Part shown: positions 23,016 to 37,290 of the stretch, in pieces
How the letters are laid out: each line of letters starts with the position of its first letter
Position numbering within the stretch: the stretch's first letter is position 1
Assembly: GCA_027257055.1 (NCBI GenBank)
Contig: JAPVLO010000044.1
Coordinates: 372,001 to 436,000 of the forward strand
DNA length: 64,000 nucleotides
Reading direction: 5' to 3'
Source of the DNA: Cephalopachus bancanus
Lineage: Eukaryota; Chordata; Mammalia; Primates; Tarsiidae
The notes under the pieces: model-generated
What the model was told of the DNA's origin: nothing
Database searches by the model: none
What the model saw: the letters and a program-made list of their open reading frames with translations, nothing else
Program-made: the position numbers and the translations under genes

Positions 23016-23554
23016 TTGAAGTGAGGACTTTTATTTTTTACTTTTTGTGAATGGTCTTTAACTATTTTGAAAGACTAGTCGTGTCTAGCCAAAAATGCTT
23101 TAATGCTGAAAAAAGTGACCCAAGTGTCCTATTAGAGTGTGGGTCTTAAAAAATGTAATAAGGAAGAACATTTGAAACAAATGACGTCATACCTGCATTA
23201 TTGTAAATTGTCAACTTTTCAGTCTGAAAATAGAACCTTTGGGAAGTTCATTATATTTACTTTGATGGATTCCAAATAACAATACATGCCAAAGCTGATA
23301 CAGATTTCTTTTGGAAAAAAACCAAAGCAACTAGTCAAAGTGGATGTGTCTGTCTACTAGATTATAGGCTCACTGAGGCCAGGGAGAGGAGTTTTTATGG
23401 CAGCTGGAATAGTGACTTGTATAATGGGGTGCTGGTGCTGACTTGTACTTGTTTTGCAAATTTCAGAGATTTCACAAACTAGTTGCAAAATATTTGCTAG
23501 CTTAAAATTAACCATAGTAAGAAATAATACTTCATAGAAATTGATAAACACTGC

Positions 23555-23604
<50 letters not shown>

Positions 23605-25101
23605 CATGTGTGTGTGCACACATGCTTGTATATGTGTTTCGTTTGTTTGTTTTATTTTAATAGCTGGTTTACCAACATACTGCAGCATATAATCCATGAC
23701 CCAGGAACTGTTTGCTCTAGAATTTAGAAGCCTCTATTCAGGGGAAATAGCAACAACAGAATCCTAAATTAATACTTTATGATCAATTGAGATGCAATTT
23801 TTTTCCTTTGTTGCTTGGAACTCACTCTGGACTCCATTTTTCCCTGAATAGTTTTTTTTTCTCATTGTCAGATGGACAATATGCCAATGTTATAACAAGG
23901 TTTGGGGATGGCACATCTCACACATGTGTGTGAATACCCAATCGTCATGCTTATGAACTACAAAAGAATCTTCCCTCAATAAAATTATTTCACAATATGT
24001 GCTAAGAGACTGGATTAGAGAATCATCCCAATTTTCCAAACAGTATGTCTCTTGTCATATGGGCTATGTTTATGCAAAGAAAGTATTTCCTACTTTACTG
24101 TGTACTATACTCTTTTCATCCTGTTTCCTCTTTAATATTAATACTCTGATACTTCCCTCATTAGAATTAAACTCTGATATTCATTTTGGAAAGGTACTTT
24201 GCTGGGACAAGAGGTAACTAAACATGAATAAGATTTGATTCATGCTATCTGATATTCCTTGTCTGGCAGGAGGAGGAGAAGCTGGTATATGAGAGAATCT
24301 AGGCATGCCAGTCTGTCTTGTTATGATACTAGGATGTGTGAAGCCAATATCCATAGGAAGTGATAGTTCAGAGGCAAGGTCACCACTTACACATAGAAAA
24401 AACAATAATGAGACAAGGCATAAATTTAAGGAAGCTGTAGGTCAAGGAAAATCAATGCTGATGGGGACCAGGTAATTCTAGAACTGATGCCTGGGCAATG
24501 AGATTAATTCTGTAATTGAGCTGTGGGCATGGGAATGGCTATGTTTTCAGTCCTGGTGACTGTGGGCATGGTTGTTCTGAGACCATGGGAAGGGATTTTA
24601 GCAAGGCCTATGACTGCAAGGAGACTGAAGTTGGTTTGAAGAACAATTAAACATGTAGGAAAATGGAGTTCATAATGAAGTTAGAAGAATAAAGCATTAA
24701 GTAAGTAGCAAGTATTGAAGTTCAGCACACCTCTGGATGGAGGGGTGATTGTGAATGACTTCAAGCATGACATAGGATTTTAAATTGTCCTCAAAAAGAT
24801 TGGTAGAAAGAGGCAGTCATTCTGAGTGGATGAAAATGGCTCGCGTAAGCACAGATGGGGAAAATATTTAGTGTGATGTTGGCAGATGAGGATGGTATGT
24901 GACTGACTAGAGTGCAAGATTTACTATGACTAGTTAGAGGTTTTGGTTAATAGGGTCACCAAACACTGAGTTTTATTAAAAAAATAAACCACGTGTGGTT
25001 TTGACTTAAAAGGGTAGGGAGACAGGACTAATATACTTGTGATGATAACACAATGAAAATTAGGAATGCTTTTATGAGGAGTATGGATAAAAATGTAGAC
25101 T
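23016..25101. other. Mostly unique sequence with a (TG)n tract
   Basis: Downstream flank of L1 C. A possible L2 3' fragment lies near 23345-23440 (ctagattataggctcactga). The rest shows no recognised repeat, RNA gene or coding exon; 24420-25080 is non-repetitive to my eye. Confidence 0.45.
23559..23620. repeat. (TG)n microsatellite, imperfect 3' part
   Basis: About 18 TG units, then interrupted TATG/TGCA variants and a short CACACA inversion. Confidence 0.95.
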
Positions 25102-28100
25102 TAAAATTTTTTAAATTGTCACATAATAATTGTAAACATTTGTGGGACACATAGTGATGTTGTGATACTTGTGTAACAATTACATCAGGACAGTTAGCCT
25201 CTCCATCATCTCCAACATTTATTGTTTCTTTGTGTTGAGAATATTCAATATTCTCCTTCTAGCTTTGAAACTGTAGAATATATTATTGTTAACTCTAGTC
25301 ATCCCACAGTGTTGTAGAACACTAGAATTGATTCTTCCTATCTAGCTGTAATTTTGTATCCTTTAACAAACCTTCTCGTGTCTCCCTCTTCCTCCTACTC
25401 TTCCCAGCCTCTACTATTCTTTGTTCAACTTTTAATATCTGTAAGAACAATATTTTTTTAGCTCTCACACTTGAGTGAGAACATGCAATATGTGTCTTTC
25501 CATGCCTGGATTTTCATTTAACATAACGTCCTCCAGTTCCAACCACATTACTGCAAATGACAAATTTCATTCTTTTGTATGGCTGGATAATATTCCACTG
25601 TGTATATATACACCACATTTTCTTTATCCATTCATCTGCTGTTGGATATCTAGGTTGATTCCATCTCTTGGTTATTGTGAATAGTGCTGCAATAAACATG
25701 GAGGTGCAGATGTCTCTTCAATATACCGATTTCCTTTCTTTTGGCTAGATGTTCAGTAGTGTGATTCCTGGATCATATGGTAGTTCTTTTTTTGTTTTTT
25801 GAGGAATTTTACATAGTAGTTTACATTCCCATCAACAATGTATAAGAGTTCCCTATTCTCTGCATCCTCACCAGCATTTGTTATTTTTAGTCTTTTTAAT
25901 AATAGCCATTCTAACTGGTGTGACGTGATATCTTATTGTGGTTTTGATTTGCATTTCCCTGTTGATTAGTGATGTTAAGCATTTTTTCACATATATGTTT
26001 ATGTTGGCCATCTGTACGTCCTCTTTTGAGAAATATAAGTTGCCCATTTTTCAATTGAATTGTTTGCTTTTTTTTTTTTTTGCTGTTGAGATGTGTGAGT
26101 TCCTTGGATATTCTGGATATTAATTCCCTGTCAGATGAATAATTTACAAATAACTTCTACCATTCTGTAGTTGTCTTTTCACTCTGTTGTCTGTTACCTT
26201 TGCTGTGCAGAAGCTTTTTCATTTGATAAGGCCATTTGTCTATTTTTGCTTTTGTTGCCTGCGCTTTTGAGGTCTTATTCATAAAATATTTTCTCAGACA
26301 TGTCTTGAAGTATTTCTATATGTTTTCCTATAGTAGTTTTATAGTTTTGGGCCTCACATTTAGGACTTTAATCCATTTTGTGTTAATTTTTGTATAGGGT
26401 GAGAAGTGGGGATTTAGTTTCATTCTTCTGCATATGACTATTCAGTCTTCTCAGCATCATTTATTGAACACTGTCCTTTCTCCAGTGTACGTTCTCGGTA
26501 CACTTGTCAAGACTATGTTGACTATAGATATGAGGATGAATTTCTGAATTCTCTATTCTATTACATTGGTCTATGTGTCTGTTTTTATGCCAGTGCCATG
26601 TTGTTTTGTTTACTACAGCTTTGAAGTGTATACTGAAGTCTGGTAGTGTGATGCCTACAACTTTGTTTAAGATTGCTTTAGCTATTCAAAATCTTTTGTG
26701 GTTTCACACTAATTTTAGGATTTTTTTCTATTACTGGAAATAATGTCATTGGTATTCTGATTGGTATTGCATTGAATTGTTGATTTCTTTGATTATCATC
26801 GTCATTTTAGCAGTTTAATTATTCTGATCCATGAGCATGGAATGTTTTCTATTTGTTTGTATGCTTTTCAATTCATTTTATCAAGGTTTTGTAGTTTTCC
26901 TTCTAAATGTCTTTCACTTCCCTGATTAAGTTTATTTATAGATATTTTATTTTAGCTATTGTAAATGAGATTGCCTCCTTGATTTCTTTTTCAGCTAAGT
27001 TTGTTGTTTGTGTAAAGAAATGGTACTTATGTTTGCATATTAATTTTGTATCCTGAAATTTCACTGAATTTGTTTACCAGTTCTAAGAGGTTTTCCTTTT
27101 CTTTGTAGTCTTTGAGTTATTTTTAATATATAAAATTCTATCATCTGCAAACAAGGACAATTTGAGCTTCCCCTTTCCCACCTGAATGTCCTTTATTTTT
27201 TCCCTTGCCTGAGAGCTATGACAAGGACTATCAGCATTATGTTGAATAGAAATGATGAAAGTTGGCTTTCTTGTCTTGTTCCATTCTTAGAGGAAAGGTA
27301 TTTAACATTTCCTCATTCAGTGTGATGTTAGCTGTGGGTCTGTCATATATGGCCTTCATTGTGTTGCAGTCCTTTTCTTCTATAGCCAATTTGCTGAGAG
27401 TTTATTTTTTTAATCATGAAGGGATGTTGAATTTCATCAAAAGATTATTCTGCATTTATTGAGATGATCATATGGGTTTTGTTCTTTATTCTATTGCTGT
27501 TATGTATGATATTTATTGATTTGTATATGTTGAACTGTCCTTGTATTTCTAGAATATCTCACTTGATCATGGTGTATTATCTTTTTGATGTTTTGCTGAA
27601 TTAGGTTTTCTAGTATTTTGTTTGGGTACTTTTGCTTCTATGCTCATCAGGAACATTGGCCTATAGTTTTCTATTTTGCTGTATTCTTGACTGGTTTTGA
27701 TATCAAGGTTATGTTAACTTCAGAAAATTTTCAAGAAGAATTCCCTCTCCTTCAATTTTTTGGAATATTTTGAGAAGAATTGGAATTAATTTTTATTTAA
27801 AGGTTCAGTAGGATTTAGTGGTGAAACCATCTGGCCCTGGGCTTTCCTTTTTTGGAAGACATTTTACTACTGGCTCAGCCTCATTGCTTGTTATAGTTCT
27901 GTTTAGGTTTCCTATTTATTCTTGAATCTATTTTGGTAAGTTGTATGCATCCAGAAACTTACCCATTTTCTATAGGTTTTCAAATTTGTTAGCATATAGT
28001 TATTCATAGTAAACTCTAATAATCCTTTGTATTTCTGTGTTATCTGTTGTGACATCTTTTTCATATTTCACTATTTATTTAGGTCTTCTCCTTTTTTCTT

Positions 28101-28619
28101 ATTTATTTAGTAAATGTTTTGTCAATTTTGTTTACCTTTTTAAAATACCAATTTTTTTTTGTCTCCTGGATTTTTAATAATTTTTTTGTCCCAATTTCAT
28201 TTCTTTTTTGATCTATATTATCTCTTTCCTTCTATTAATTTTGGGATTGGCTTGTTCTTGCCTTTCTGGTTCCTTGAGATGAATCATTAGGTTGTTTACT
28301 TGAAATCTTTCTAGTTTATTATGTAAGAATTTACTTCTATGATGTTGCCACTTATGATTTTTGCTGTGTCCCATAGGTTTCAGTATTTGTGTTCCCATTT
28401 TCATTTGTCTCAAGTCCTTTTTTAAAAAAGTTTTTTATTTTAAATATGTGGGGTACAATTCAGGGTTAGGTATACAAATGTTCATTATGCAGGCACCCTT
28501 GATGAGGCATGCCCCCCCTTCTCTGGTAGTTTCCCATTACTGTCAGTCCTGCCTCTACCCTACCCTGGCAGTTTCCCACTACTGCCAATCCCTTTTTTAT
28601 AGTATTACAATAGTTCAAG

Positions 28620-31600
28620 GCCCGCTTATGAGTGACAACATGTTATACTTGATTCTTTGTTTCTGTGATAGGTCACTCAGTTTTATAGCTACTAAGTCCA
28701 TCCAAGTTGCTGCAACATTCATAATTGTGTCCTTCTTTCTGGCTGTGCAATATTTCATCATGTATATGTACCACATTTCTTAAATCCAGTTCTCTTTCGA
28801 CGGGCAGCACAGTTGGTTCCATTTCTTTACTATTGTAAATAATGCTGCAATAAACATGTGTGTGTAAGTATCTTTTTCATAGAGTGATTTGAGTTCCTCT
28901 GGGTATATTTCCAGTAGGGAGATTGCGGGGTCATATAGGAGGTTGATTTTTAGATCTTTTAGGAATTGCCACACTGTTTTCCACAGAGGTTATACTAGTT
29001 TACACTCCCACCAACAGGGCAGAAGCATTCCCTTTTTGCCACATCCTCTCCTGCATCTGTTGTTTTTTGAGTTATTGAGGATGGCTGCCCCGACTGGAGT
29101 TGGGTGGTAACTCAGTGTGGTTTTAATTTGTATTTCTTTGATGACTAGTGAGGCTGAGCATTTTTTTCATGCATTTGTTGGCTGCTTGTATGCTTTCTTT
29201 TGAGAAGTGGCTATTAATATCTTTTGCCCACTTTGTAATGGGGCTGTTTGTTTTCTTTTCGGCACGTTTGAGTTCCTTGTAGATCCTAGATGTTAGGCCT
29301 TTGTCAGATGCACAGTTGGCAAAAACTGTCTTCCCATCTTTCTATGGTTTCTTTGGCTTTGCAGAAACTTGACAGTTTGTTGAGGTCCCACTTGTCTATC
29401 TTATCTCTTATGACATGAGTACTTGGGGTTTTCATCAGGAATTGGTTGCCAGTTCCAATTTCCACGAGGGTGTTTCCTGCATGTTCTAGGGTTCTTACAG
29501 TTTGAGGTTTTATGTTTAGGTCTTTGATCCATTTAGAGCTGATTTTTGTATATGGTGATAGGCAGGGTGATGTTTTAAACTTCTGCATATGGCCAGCCAG
29601 TTTTCCCAGCTCCATTTACTGAATAGGTTCTCCTCTCCCCAGTGGTTGTTGGTGGAGCCTTTGTTGAAGATGAGTTGGTTGAGAAATTGAGGTTTTGCTT
29701 CTGGAATCTTTATCATGTTCCATTGGTCTATATGCCTGTTCTTGTTCCAATACCAAGCTGTTTTGATTATTGTAGCTTTATAATAAAGCTTAAAGTCTGG
29801 GAGTATGATACCTCCCACTTTGTTTTTTTTTTGTTTTTACTGAGGATAGTTTTGGCTATTTGTGGTCGTTTATATTTCCATATGAATTCCTATATTGTTG
29901 TTTCCAGGTCTAAGAATTCTGCTGGTAGTTTACTGGGTATTGCGTTCAATCTGTAGATTGTCTTGGGTAGGATGGACGATTTAATAACGTTGATTCTTCC
30001 AAGCCATGAGCATGGAATATTTTTCCATTTGTTTTTGTTATCTTTGATTTATTTGAGCAGTGTTTTGTAGTTTTTGTTGTTAAGGTCTTTTATTTCTCTG
30101 GTTAGGAAGATGCCAAGTTATTTCTCTTTTTTTTTTTTTTTTGCTGGCTATTGTGAATGGGAGTGTGCTTTTTATTTGGGTATCTGCTTGTTTATTGTTG
30201 GTTTATAGTAATGCAACTGTCTTTTGCACATTTATTTTATATCCCAAGAGTTTGGCAAAGTCCTTTATTAGTGCTAGGAGGTTTTGAAAGATTCTTCTGG
30301 GTTTTCAAGGTATAGAATCATGCTGTCTGCAAAGAGGAACTGAACTTTCTTTCTCTATTTGGATACCCCTGATTTTCTTCTCTTGTCTGATTGCTGTAGC
30401 TAGGACTTCCAATACTATGTTGAACAGGAGGGGTGAGAGTGGGCATTCTTGACTTGTTCTGCTTTTCAGGGGCAATGATTCCAATTTCTGTCTGTTTAGC
30501 AGTATGTTGGCTGTGGGTTTCTCATAGATAGCTCTTACTATTTTGCGGTATGTTCCATCTATGCCTAGATGTTCAAGGTTTTCATCATGATGGGTGCTGG
30601 ATTTTATTGAAAGCTTTTCCCCCATCTAATGATACAGTCATTTAGTTTTTGTCTTTACATCTGTTGATATATTTAATTACATTTATGGCCTTGAGGATGT
30701 TGAACTAGCCCTGCATCCTGGGAATGAAGCATAGTTGGTCACAGTGGATGATTTTTGAGATGTGTTGTTGGATCTCGTTTGCTAGGATCTTGTTGAGAAT
30801 TTAAAAATCTTTGTTCATCAAGGATATTGGCCTGTAGTTATCTTTCTTTGTGGGATCTTTACCTGGTTTGGGTATCAATGTGATGTTAGCTTCATAAAAT
30901 GGTTTGGAGAGAGTTCCATATTTCTTGGTTGCCTTGAATACTTTAAATAAGATTGATATCAGCTCCTCTTTGTATGTTTTGTAGAATTCTGCTGGAAAGC
31001 CATTTGGTCCAAGGCTTTTTTTGTAGGTAGTTTTCTTATGATATAGTCGATTTCCTGGGTTGTTATTGGTCTATTTAGGGTCTCGATTTCTTCTTGTTTC
31101 CACCTGGGCAGGTTGTGTGATGTAAGAAAGTCCTCCATTTCATTTAGGTTTTCAAGTTTGTTCCATACATGTGTACATAGTAATCTCTGATAATCTTTTG
31201 TATTCCTTTGGGGTCAGTTGTGACTTGATCTTTTGCATTTCTGATTGTGTTTATTTGGGCTTTCTCTCCCTTTTTCTTGGTCAGTCCAGCTAGAGGTTCA
31301 TCAATCTTGTTTAACCATTTAAAGAACCAGCTTTTGGTTTCATTGATTTTTTTGTATTATATTTTTGTCTTCTATGTCTCAATTTGGGCTTTTATATTGG
31401 TGATCTAGATTCCTCTGCTGAAGTTAGGGTTTTGGTGGTCTTGCTTTTCCAGCTTCCTTAGGTGATTTGTTAGGCTGTTAACTTGTGATCTTTTCATTTT
31501 CTTCATGTATGTTTGTGGAGATATGAATTCCCCTCTTAGTACTGTTTTCATGGCATCCCAGGGAATTTGATAAGAAGTTTCTTCATTTTCATTTGTTTCC

Positions 31601-32408
31601 AGGTATCTTTTAATTTGTGCTTTGATTTCTGTGTTGACCCTGGAGTTGTTTAGCCTCTTGCTGGTTAGTGTTCATGTCTTTGTGGATTTGGAGGAATTTT
31701 GTTGGTGTTGATATTTACTTTTATTCCACTGTGGTCTAAGAAGGTGCATGACAATTTCAATCTTATGGAATTTGTTTATGCTTGATTTATGGCTGAGAAT
31801 GTGGTCAATTGTAGAGTACTTTCCATGTGGTGATGAGTAGAATGTATATTTTGTGGTTGTTGGGTGGAGTGTTCTGTAGGTATCAATTAAGTCCATTTGG
31901 TCAAGTGTCACTTTGAGGTTCCGGATCTCCTTGTTGATTTTTTGTCTTGATGATCTGTCTAGGGTTGTTAGTGGGATGTTTAAATTCCCAGCTATGATAG
32001 TGTTAGAGTCAATATCTTTTTCTAGTTTACCTAGAAGCTGCTTTATGAAAGTTGTTGCTCCTATGTTGGGTACATATATGTTTAGGATGGATATTTCTTG
32101 TTGATGGATTGAACCTTTTATCATTATGTAGTGACCTTCTGTATCTTTTTACATTTTTGATAGCTTAAAGGATAATTTGCCTGATATTAAGATCGTGACT
32201 CCTACTTTCTTTTGTGTTCCGTTCGCCTGAAATTTTATTTTCAATCCTCTTACTTTGAGTCTGTGAGTGTCCTTTCTGGTGAGTTGTGTCTACATATAGT
32301 AGCTCCATGATATTTTATCCAGTTTGTCATTCCATGTCTTTTCAGTGGTACATTTAGTCCATTCACATTCAGGCTAATTTTTGAGATGTGAGAATTTATC
32401 CCTGTCAT
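28620..32408 (-). pseudogene. L1 D ORF2, degraded
   Basis: The start ATG is at 32406-32408 (minus), and the usual stop near 28624 is mutated so the last frame would run a little further. Recognisable pieces are the endonuclease block (NIPLTTLDRSS, TFYSSPHGKYSTIDHIL) at 31672-32124, reverse-transcriptase parts at 30305-30625 ([18 protein letters not shown]) and the C-terminal region at 28780-29818. Frames change several times and stops are frequent. The FADD catalytic motif near 30330 is damaged. Not functional. Confidence 0.82.
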
Positions 32409-32507
32409 GAGGTTCTTATAGGGTTTGTTGTTGTTGCTACTGTGTGTTTTTTTATTTGTTTGTTGTCATTCCTTTGATTTTTGTATCAATTCATGTGTGT
32501 TTTCAAT

Positions 32508-33460
32508 CTTTTTTTCTGCATTCTTGTGAAGAGCATTGTTGTTCTTTTTTTCTTTTCTTCTGTGTTTAATACGTTAAGTATTTCTTGTAGAGCTGGCCTG
32601 GAGGCAGCATAAACTCTTAGAGATTGAATGAGAAAGATTTTAATTCTCCATCACTGATGAAACTTACCTTAGCTGAGTGGATAATTCTTGGTTGAAATTG
32701 TTTATCTTTGAGAACTTTGAAGATTGGGCTCCAAGCTCTCGTAGCCTGAAGTGTTTCTGTAGATAAATCTGCTGCTATTCTAATTGGAATTCCCTGGTAG
32801 GTAGTTTGATCTTTCTCTCTTGCTGCCTTTAGGATTTTTTTCTTTTATACTTGTTTTGTGTAGGTGAATTATTATGTGTCTAGGGGTGGGTTTTTCGTTT
32901 GTTATATTTGCAGGGATTCTCTGAATCTCTTGTGCGTGAATGGTCGCATCACTGATGAGATGAAGAAAGTTTTCTTGGATAATTTTATGGAATCTTTGTT
33001 CCAAGGTGGTCTCTGTCTCTCTATCTGCCTCAGGGATTCCAATTAATCTTAAGTTCAGCCTCTTGAAATAATTGCTCATCTCTTGGAGGTCTTGTTCTGT
33101 CCTTTTAAGCTTCTTTTCTATGTTTTTAATAGTTTGGGTTTGTTCCATATTTTGGTCCTTAACCTACGAGATTCTTTCTTCTGCTTGGTTGATTCTGCTT
33201 TCCATACTTATAAGTTTGTTTTTTATTTCATTCATAGTATTCTATATTGCTCTTATCTCAGTTATCAACTCCTTCATTCTTTCCTCTTGTCTCTCTTCAT
33301 TTCTATTTATTCTCTCTATTAATATCTTGAGACCTGGGTTGTGGTTTGAGATCAGTCATTCTGGGGGCTCTTCATTGTTTGAGTTCTGGAGTCTGTATTC
33401 TCAGTGGCTGACCTCCCAGGGGTCTGTGTGAGACTCATATTCTTCCTTTGTTTTTTTCAT
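32508..33460 (-). pseudogene. L1 D ORF1, degraded
   Basis: The ATG at 33458-33460 matches the ORF1 start of L1 C (lysine-rich start and a shared SPQND segment). A piece at 32780-33148 reads QTIKNIEKKLKRTEQDLQEM and then the RRM-like part with PRHIIIHL. Stops and frameshifts lie on both sides, including one A-tract insertion just before the original stop near 32508. Confidence 0.8.
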
Positions 33461-34525
33461 TTGTGTAGGTTTTCCTCCCCCTGGCCCTTAACCTCTTCTT
33501 TAATTCTGTTGTTCAATGATAGGAGGTATATCTTTTATTTCTGTTTGCTCAATCTCCTGTTCTTCCTCATATAGATCCTCTGGCTTTGTTCAATTCTGAA
33601 GATGGACTGGGGTTGGAGGCCTGTACTTTTTGTAGTTTTAGGATTTAATTAATGGGGGAACTGTGATTCAGAAGCTATCTGCAGATCTCAGTATCCACTT
33701 ACAGGTGTGTGGGCCCCCTGGAACCCACTTCCCACTGCCTTACAATCTGTCCATGCAGTGGTGGTGTCTGTTTGCCCCCTGACTCACTGCTACTACTCTC
33801 AAGTCTCCCACTCAGATCTGACATGTCTGTGCATGTTCCAGTATGGGGGATGGGCATCTGTTTCTCTGAGTCTGCTGGAAAAATAGCCTCTGTGTCCTAA
33901 GATGAAGGCTGGGCAGAGCTGGGCAGAGAAATGCAGATCTCTGCCTGATCCCAGGACTGAGAAGATGGCACCCGTTGGCGTCTCTTCACTAGCTTTGGGG
34001 CTTTGTTCCAGATTTCCATGACTTGTCCTTTCCACAGTTCTTCCTGCTTGTGCCTGGTCCGCTGCTGCACATGATGGCTTCAGCCTGGTGCCAGGTAGTG
34101 AGGAGCAATTGTTCTCTGGTGCTTCCTCTCAAGAGAGCCCTGATAATGGTGGACAATCCTGTGTGGTCAGGTCTTCAATCTCAGAATGGTGGTGAGTTGC
34201 AGTCACTTCCAGAGGAGAACCTCAGGTGCATGAACCTGAGTCTTCCCTCAGATGGACTTTCACACACTGGCATACACCCATTTAACCAGAGAGTCTTTAT
34301 GGACATTCACTTTGTGTAGACTTTCACATTCTGACCTGTCCCATCACCAGCTTTCCCAGAAGTCTTGTTTTAAGGACTTTGAAAATCTCACTCAATTTCA
34401 TCATTTATTTGTCATTCATGAGCATGTTGTTTAATTTTCAGGTATTTGCATAGTTTTGAACATTTATTTTATTATTTATTTCTAGTTTTATTACATTGTA
34501 GTCGGAAAAAAACATGATATGATTT

Positions 34526-34824
34526 TATTTATTTATTTTTTTGAGACAGTGTCTTGATCTGTTGCTCAGGTTGGAGTGCAGTGGCATAATTATGGCTCAC
34601 TGTAACCTCAACCCCTTGAGCCCAGTTGTTCCTCCTGCCTTAGCCTCCTGAGTAGCTAGGACTAGGAGCACATGCCACCAGGGCCAACTAATTTGTATAT
34701 ATTTTTTGTAGACATGTGGTCTTGCACGTTACTCAGGCTGCTCTTGACCTCCTTACCTCAAGCACTCCTCCCACCTTAGCCTCTCTTAGTACTAGGATTG
34801 CAGACATGAGTCACCATGCCTGAA
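34526..34824 (-). mobile_element. Old AluJ-type element
   Basis: Antisense dimer beginning with T-rich sequence and 'gagacagtgtcttgatctgt'. The middle has 'aatttgtatatattttttgtagaca', the AluJ arrangement, without the right-arm block of the lineage-specific Alus. Highly diverged. It sits in ORF2 of L1 H; possible target repeats are ATGATTTTA and TTGATTTCA. Confidence 0.85.
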
Positions 34825-36021
34825 GTTGATTTCAGATTTTGAAAAATTTTTTGAAACTAGCCTTGTGTCCTACTAGCATATGGTAAATTCTGAAGAATAC
34901 CCCATGTACTAATGAAAAGATGAAAAGCTGCTGGATGAAATTTTCTGTAAATGTGCTAGGTCCATTTGGTCTCTGGTATAGTTTAAATCCAATGTCTTTT
35001 TGTTGATTTTCTGTCTAAATGATCTGTCCAATCCTGTAAGTGTGGTGTTTAAGTCTTTAACTATTATTGCCATGTGGTCTATCTCTCCCTTTAGATCTAA
35101 TAAAATTTGTTTTATATATCTGGGTGCTCCCATATACATAAATTTATGTTGGGTGTTTATATATTTACAATTATTATATTCTCTTGCTGAATTAATTTCT
35201 TTTGTATTATATAATGTCTTTTTTGTCTCTTTTTACAGCTTATGACTTGATGTCAGTTTTGTCTGATATAAGTATAGCTACTCTTACTTGGTTTCAATTT
35301 GCATGGAATGTCTTTCTTCATACCTCCACTTTCAGCCTATGTGTATCTTTAGACATGAAGTGAGCTTCTTGTGGGCAGCATATAGTTGGGTCTTTTTTAT
35401 TTGTTCATCTAAAAAGTCTCTACCTTTTAAGTAGGAAATTTGACTTATTTACATTCAGGATAAGTGAGGACTTACTCTTTTCATTTTACTAATTGTTTTC
35501 TGGTTGTTTTGTATATCCTTTGCTCCTTGCTACCTCTCTTATTCATTTTTATGGTTGAGTGCTTTTCTGTAGTGACAAGGCTTGAGTCCCTTCCCTTTCT
35601 TCTTTCCATATTGGCTGTACAAGGGAGTATTATACTTTATGTGCTTTCTTGATGGTAATTGTCATCTTTTCATTTCCAGATGTAAGACTACCTTGAATAT
35701 TTCTTGTAAGGTTGGCCTAGTGTTGATTAATTCCCTTAGTTTTGTTAGTCTGTGAAAGATTATTTAGTTTTCATTTTTGAAGGATTGCTTTGCTGGCTAT
35801 AATATTCTTGGTTGGCAGGAATTTCCCCCCCCCAATACTTTGAATATATTATCCTATTCCCTCCTGGCCTGTAAGATTTTTGCTGAGAAATCCTCTGCTA
35901 CTCTGAAGGAGATTTCTTTATATGTGACATGATGCTTTTCTCTTGCTGCCTTTCAAATTCTTTGTCTTTGACCTTTGACTATTTGACTATAGTATGGTTC
36001 AGAGAAAACTTGTTTGGGTTT

Positions 36022-36309
36022 TTTTCTTTTTGTTGTTGGATTCTCACTCTGTTGCCCAGACTGGAGTGCAATGGCTGCTCCTGGCCACCGCAGCCTTGAC
36101 TTGCTGGGCTCTGGCGATCCTTCCACCTCAGCCTTCCAAGTAGCTGGAACTACAGTTGCGCGCTACTGCACCAGCTAATTTTTTAATTTATTGTAGAGAT
36201 GAGGTCTCACCAAGTTGCCTAGGCAGGTCTCAAACCTGTGGGCTCAAGCAATCCACTCACCTCAGTCTCCCAAGGTGCGGGATTACAGGCTGAGCCACCA
36301 AGCCCGGCT
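36022..36309 (-). mobile_element. Lineage-specific Alu inserted in L1 H ORF1
   Basis: Antisense dimer with the 'ggccaccgcagccttgacttgctggg' right-arm block and 'ttttaatttattgtagagatgagg' between the arms. A perfect 12-bp target duplication, TTGTTTGGGTTT, lies at 36010-36021 and 36310-36321. Confidence 0.93.
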
Positions 36310-37290
36310 TTGTTTGGGTTTAATATATTTGGGGTTTTTAGAGATTCCTGAACTTAGATGTTCATCTCTCTTGCAAGACTTGGAAAGTTTTCAACTATTG
36401 TTTTTACCAAATATGTTTTCTACACCGTTTCCCTTCTCATTTCCTTCTGGAATGCCCATAATATAAATATTAGTTTGCTTAATGGTATCCCATAAATCCT
36501 GTAGGCATTCTTTATTCTTTTATTCTTTTTTGTTGGCTTGTGTTATTTTTAAAAAACCTGTCTGCAAATTTAGAAATTCATTCTTCTGATTGATCTAATC
36601 TGTGTTGAAGTTCTCAATTTTATTTTTTATTTTATTTATTTAATTCTTCAGTGCTCAGATTTCTGTTTGGTTCTTTTTATACTTTCTATTTCTTTGTTGA
36701 TTTTCTTATTTAAATAATGAATTGTTTCCCTGATTTTGTTGTCTATCTTCATTTTCTTGTATCTCACTGAATTTCCTTAAGATTATTATTTTGAATTCCT
36801 TTTCTGACATTTTGTTTATTTTCTTATGATTGGGGTCTATTACTAGAGATTATGATGTTCCTTTGGGGATGTAATGCCTCTTTGCTTTTTCATGTTTTAT
36901 GTACCCCTACACTGATTTCTATGCATCTGGTGGAAAAGTTGTCTCTTCCAGTTTTATGGAGTAGGTTTTGAAGGAAAAGACTTATTTGTAAGAGTGGTTC
37001 TTGGTATGTTGGTTTAGTGAGATGCACTGAGTTTTGTGCTAGGTAAAAGAAGTAGTGTTAGCACAATGTGGTTTCTTCAGCTATAATTTATGTTAGTGAC
37101 ATTTACAATAGTTTCCATGGTTTAGGCTTAACGAGTTTGTGGTGACTACAGTGTAGTTTTACTGGAGGTGGTCTCACTCAGCTGTTTCTCAGGTTGGAAG
37201 TCCATGCATGCACATGATGGATTGGCCATCTTGGGCTAGGATGGGGGCTACACATTTGTTACTCTGTCTGGGCACATGTTTATGCAGTTG

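Larger units (their letters stand above)
28424..34359 (-). mobile_element. Near-full-length younger LINE-1 (L1 D) inserted in L1 H
   Basis: This antisense copy is of the same lineage as L1 C and L1 B. Target duplications on the plus strand are AAGTCCTTTTTT (28412-28423) and AAGTCTTGTTTT (34360-34371), 10 of 12 matching; read on the minus strand the site is CCTT/AAAA, a classic endonuclease target. The 3' end has a T-rich (poly A) start at 28424-28440 and the lineage 3'UTR. The 5'UTR is about 900 bp (33461-34359), shorter than in L1 C and not obviously alike at its extreme end, so the 5' terminus may be truncated or of another promoter type. Confidence 0.88.

Noticed and set aside
23559..23620. 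CRISPR-like or other structured array at microsatellites
   Set aside because: These are simple dinucleotide tracts in a vertebrate genome, with no spacer structure.
33072..33431. Hydrophobic open frame of 119 codons, membrane-protein-like
   Set aside because: It is the complement of the L1 D ORF1 coiled-coil region; A-rich coding strands produce hydrophobic shadows.
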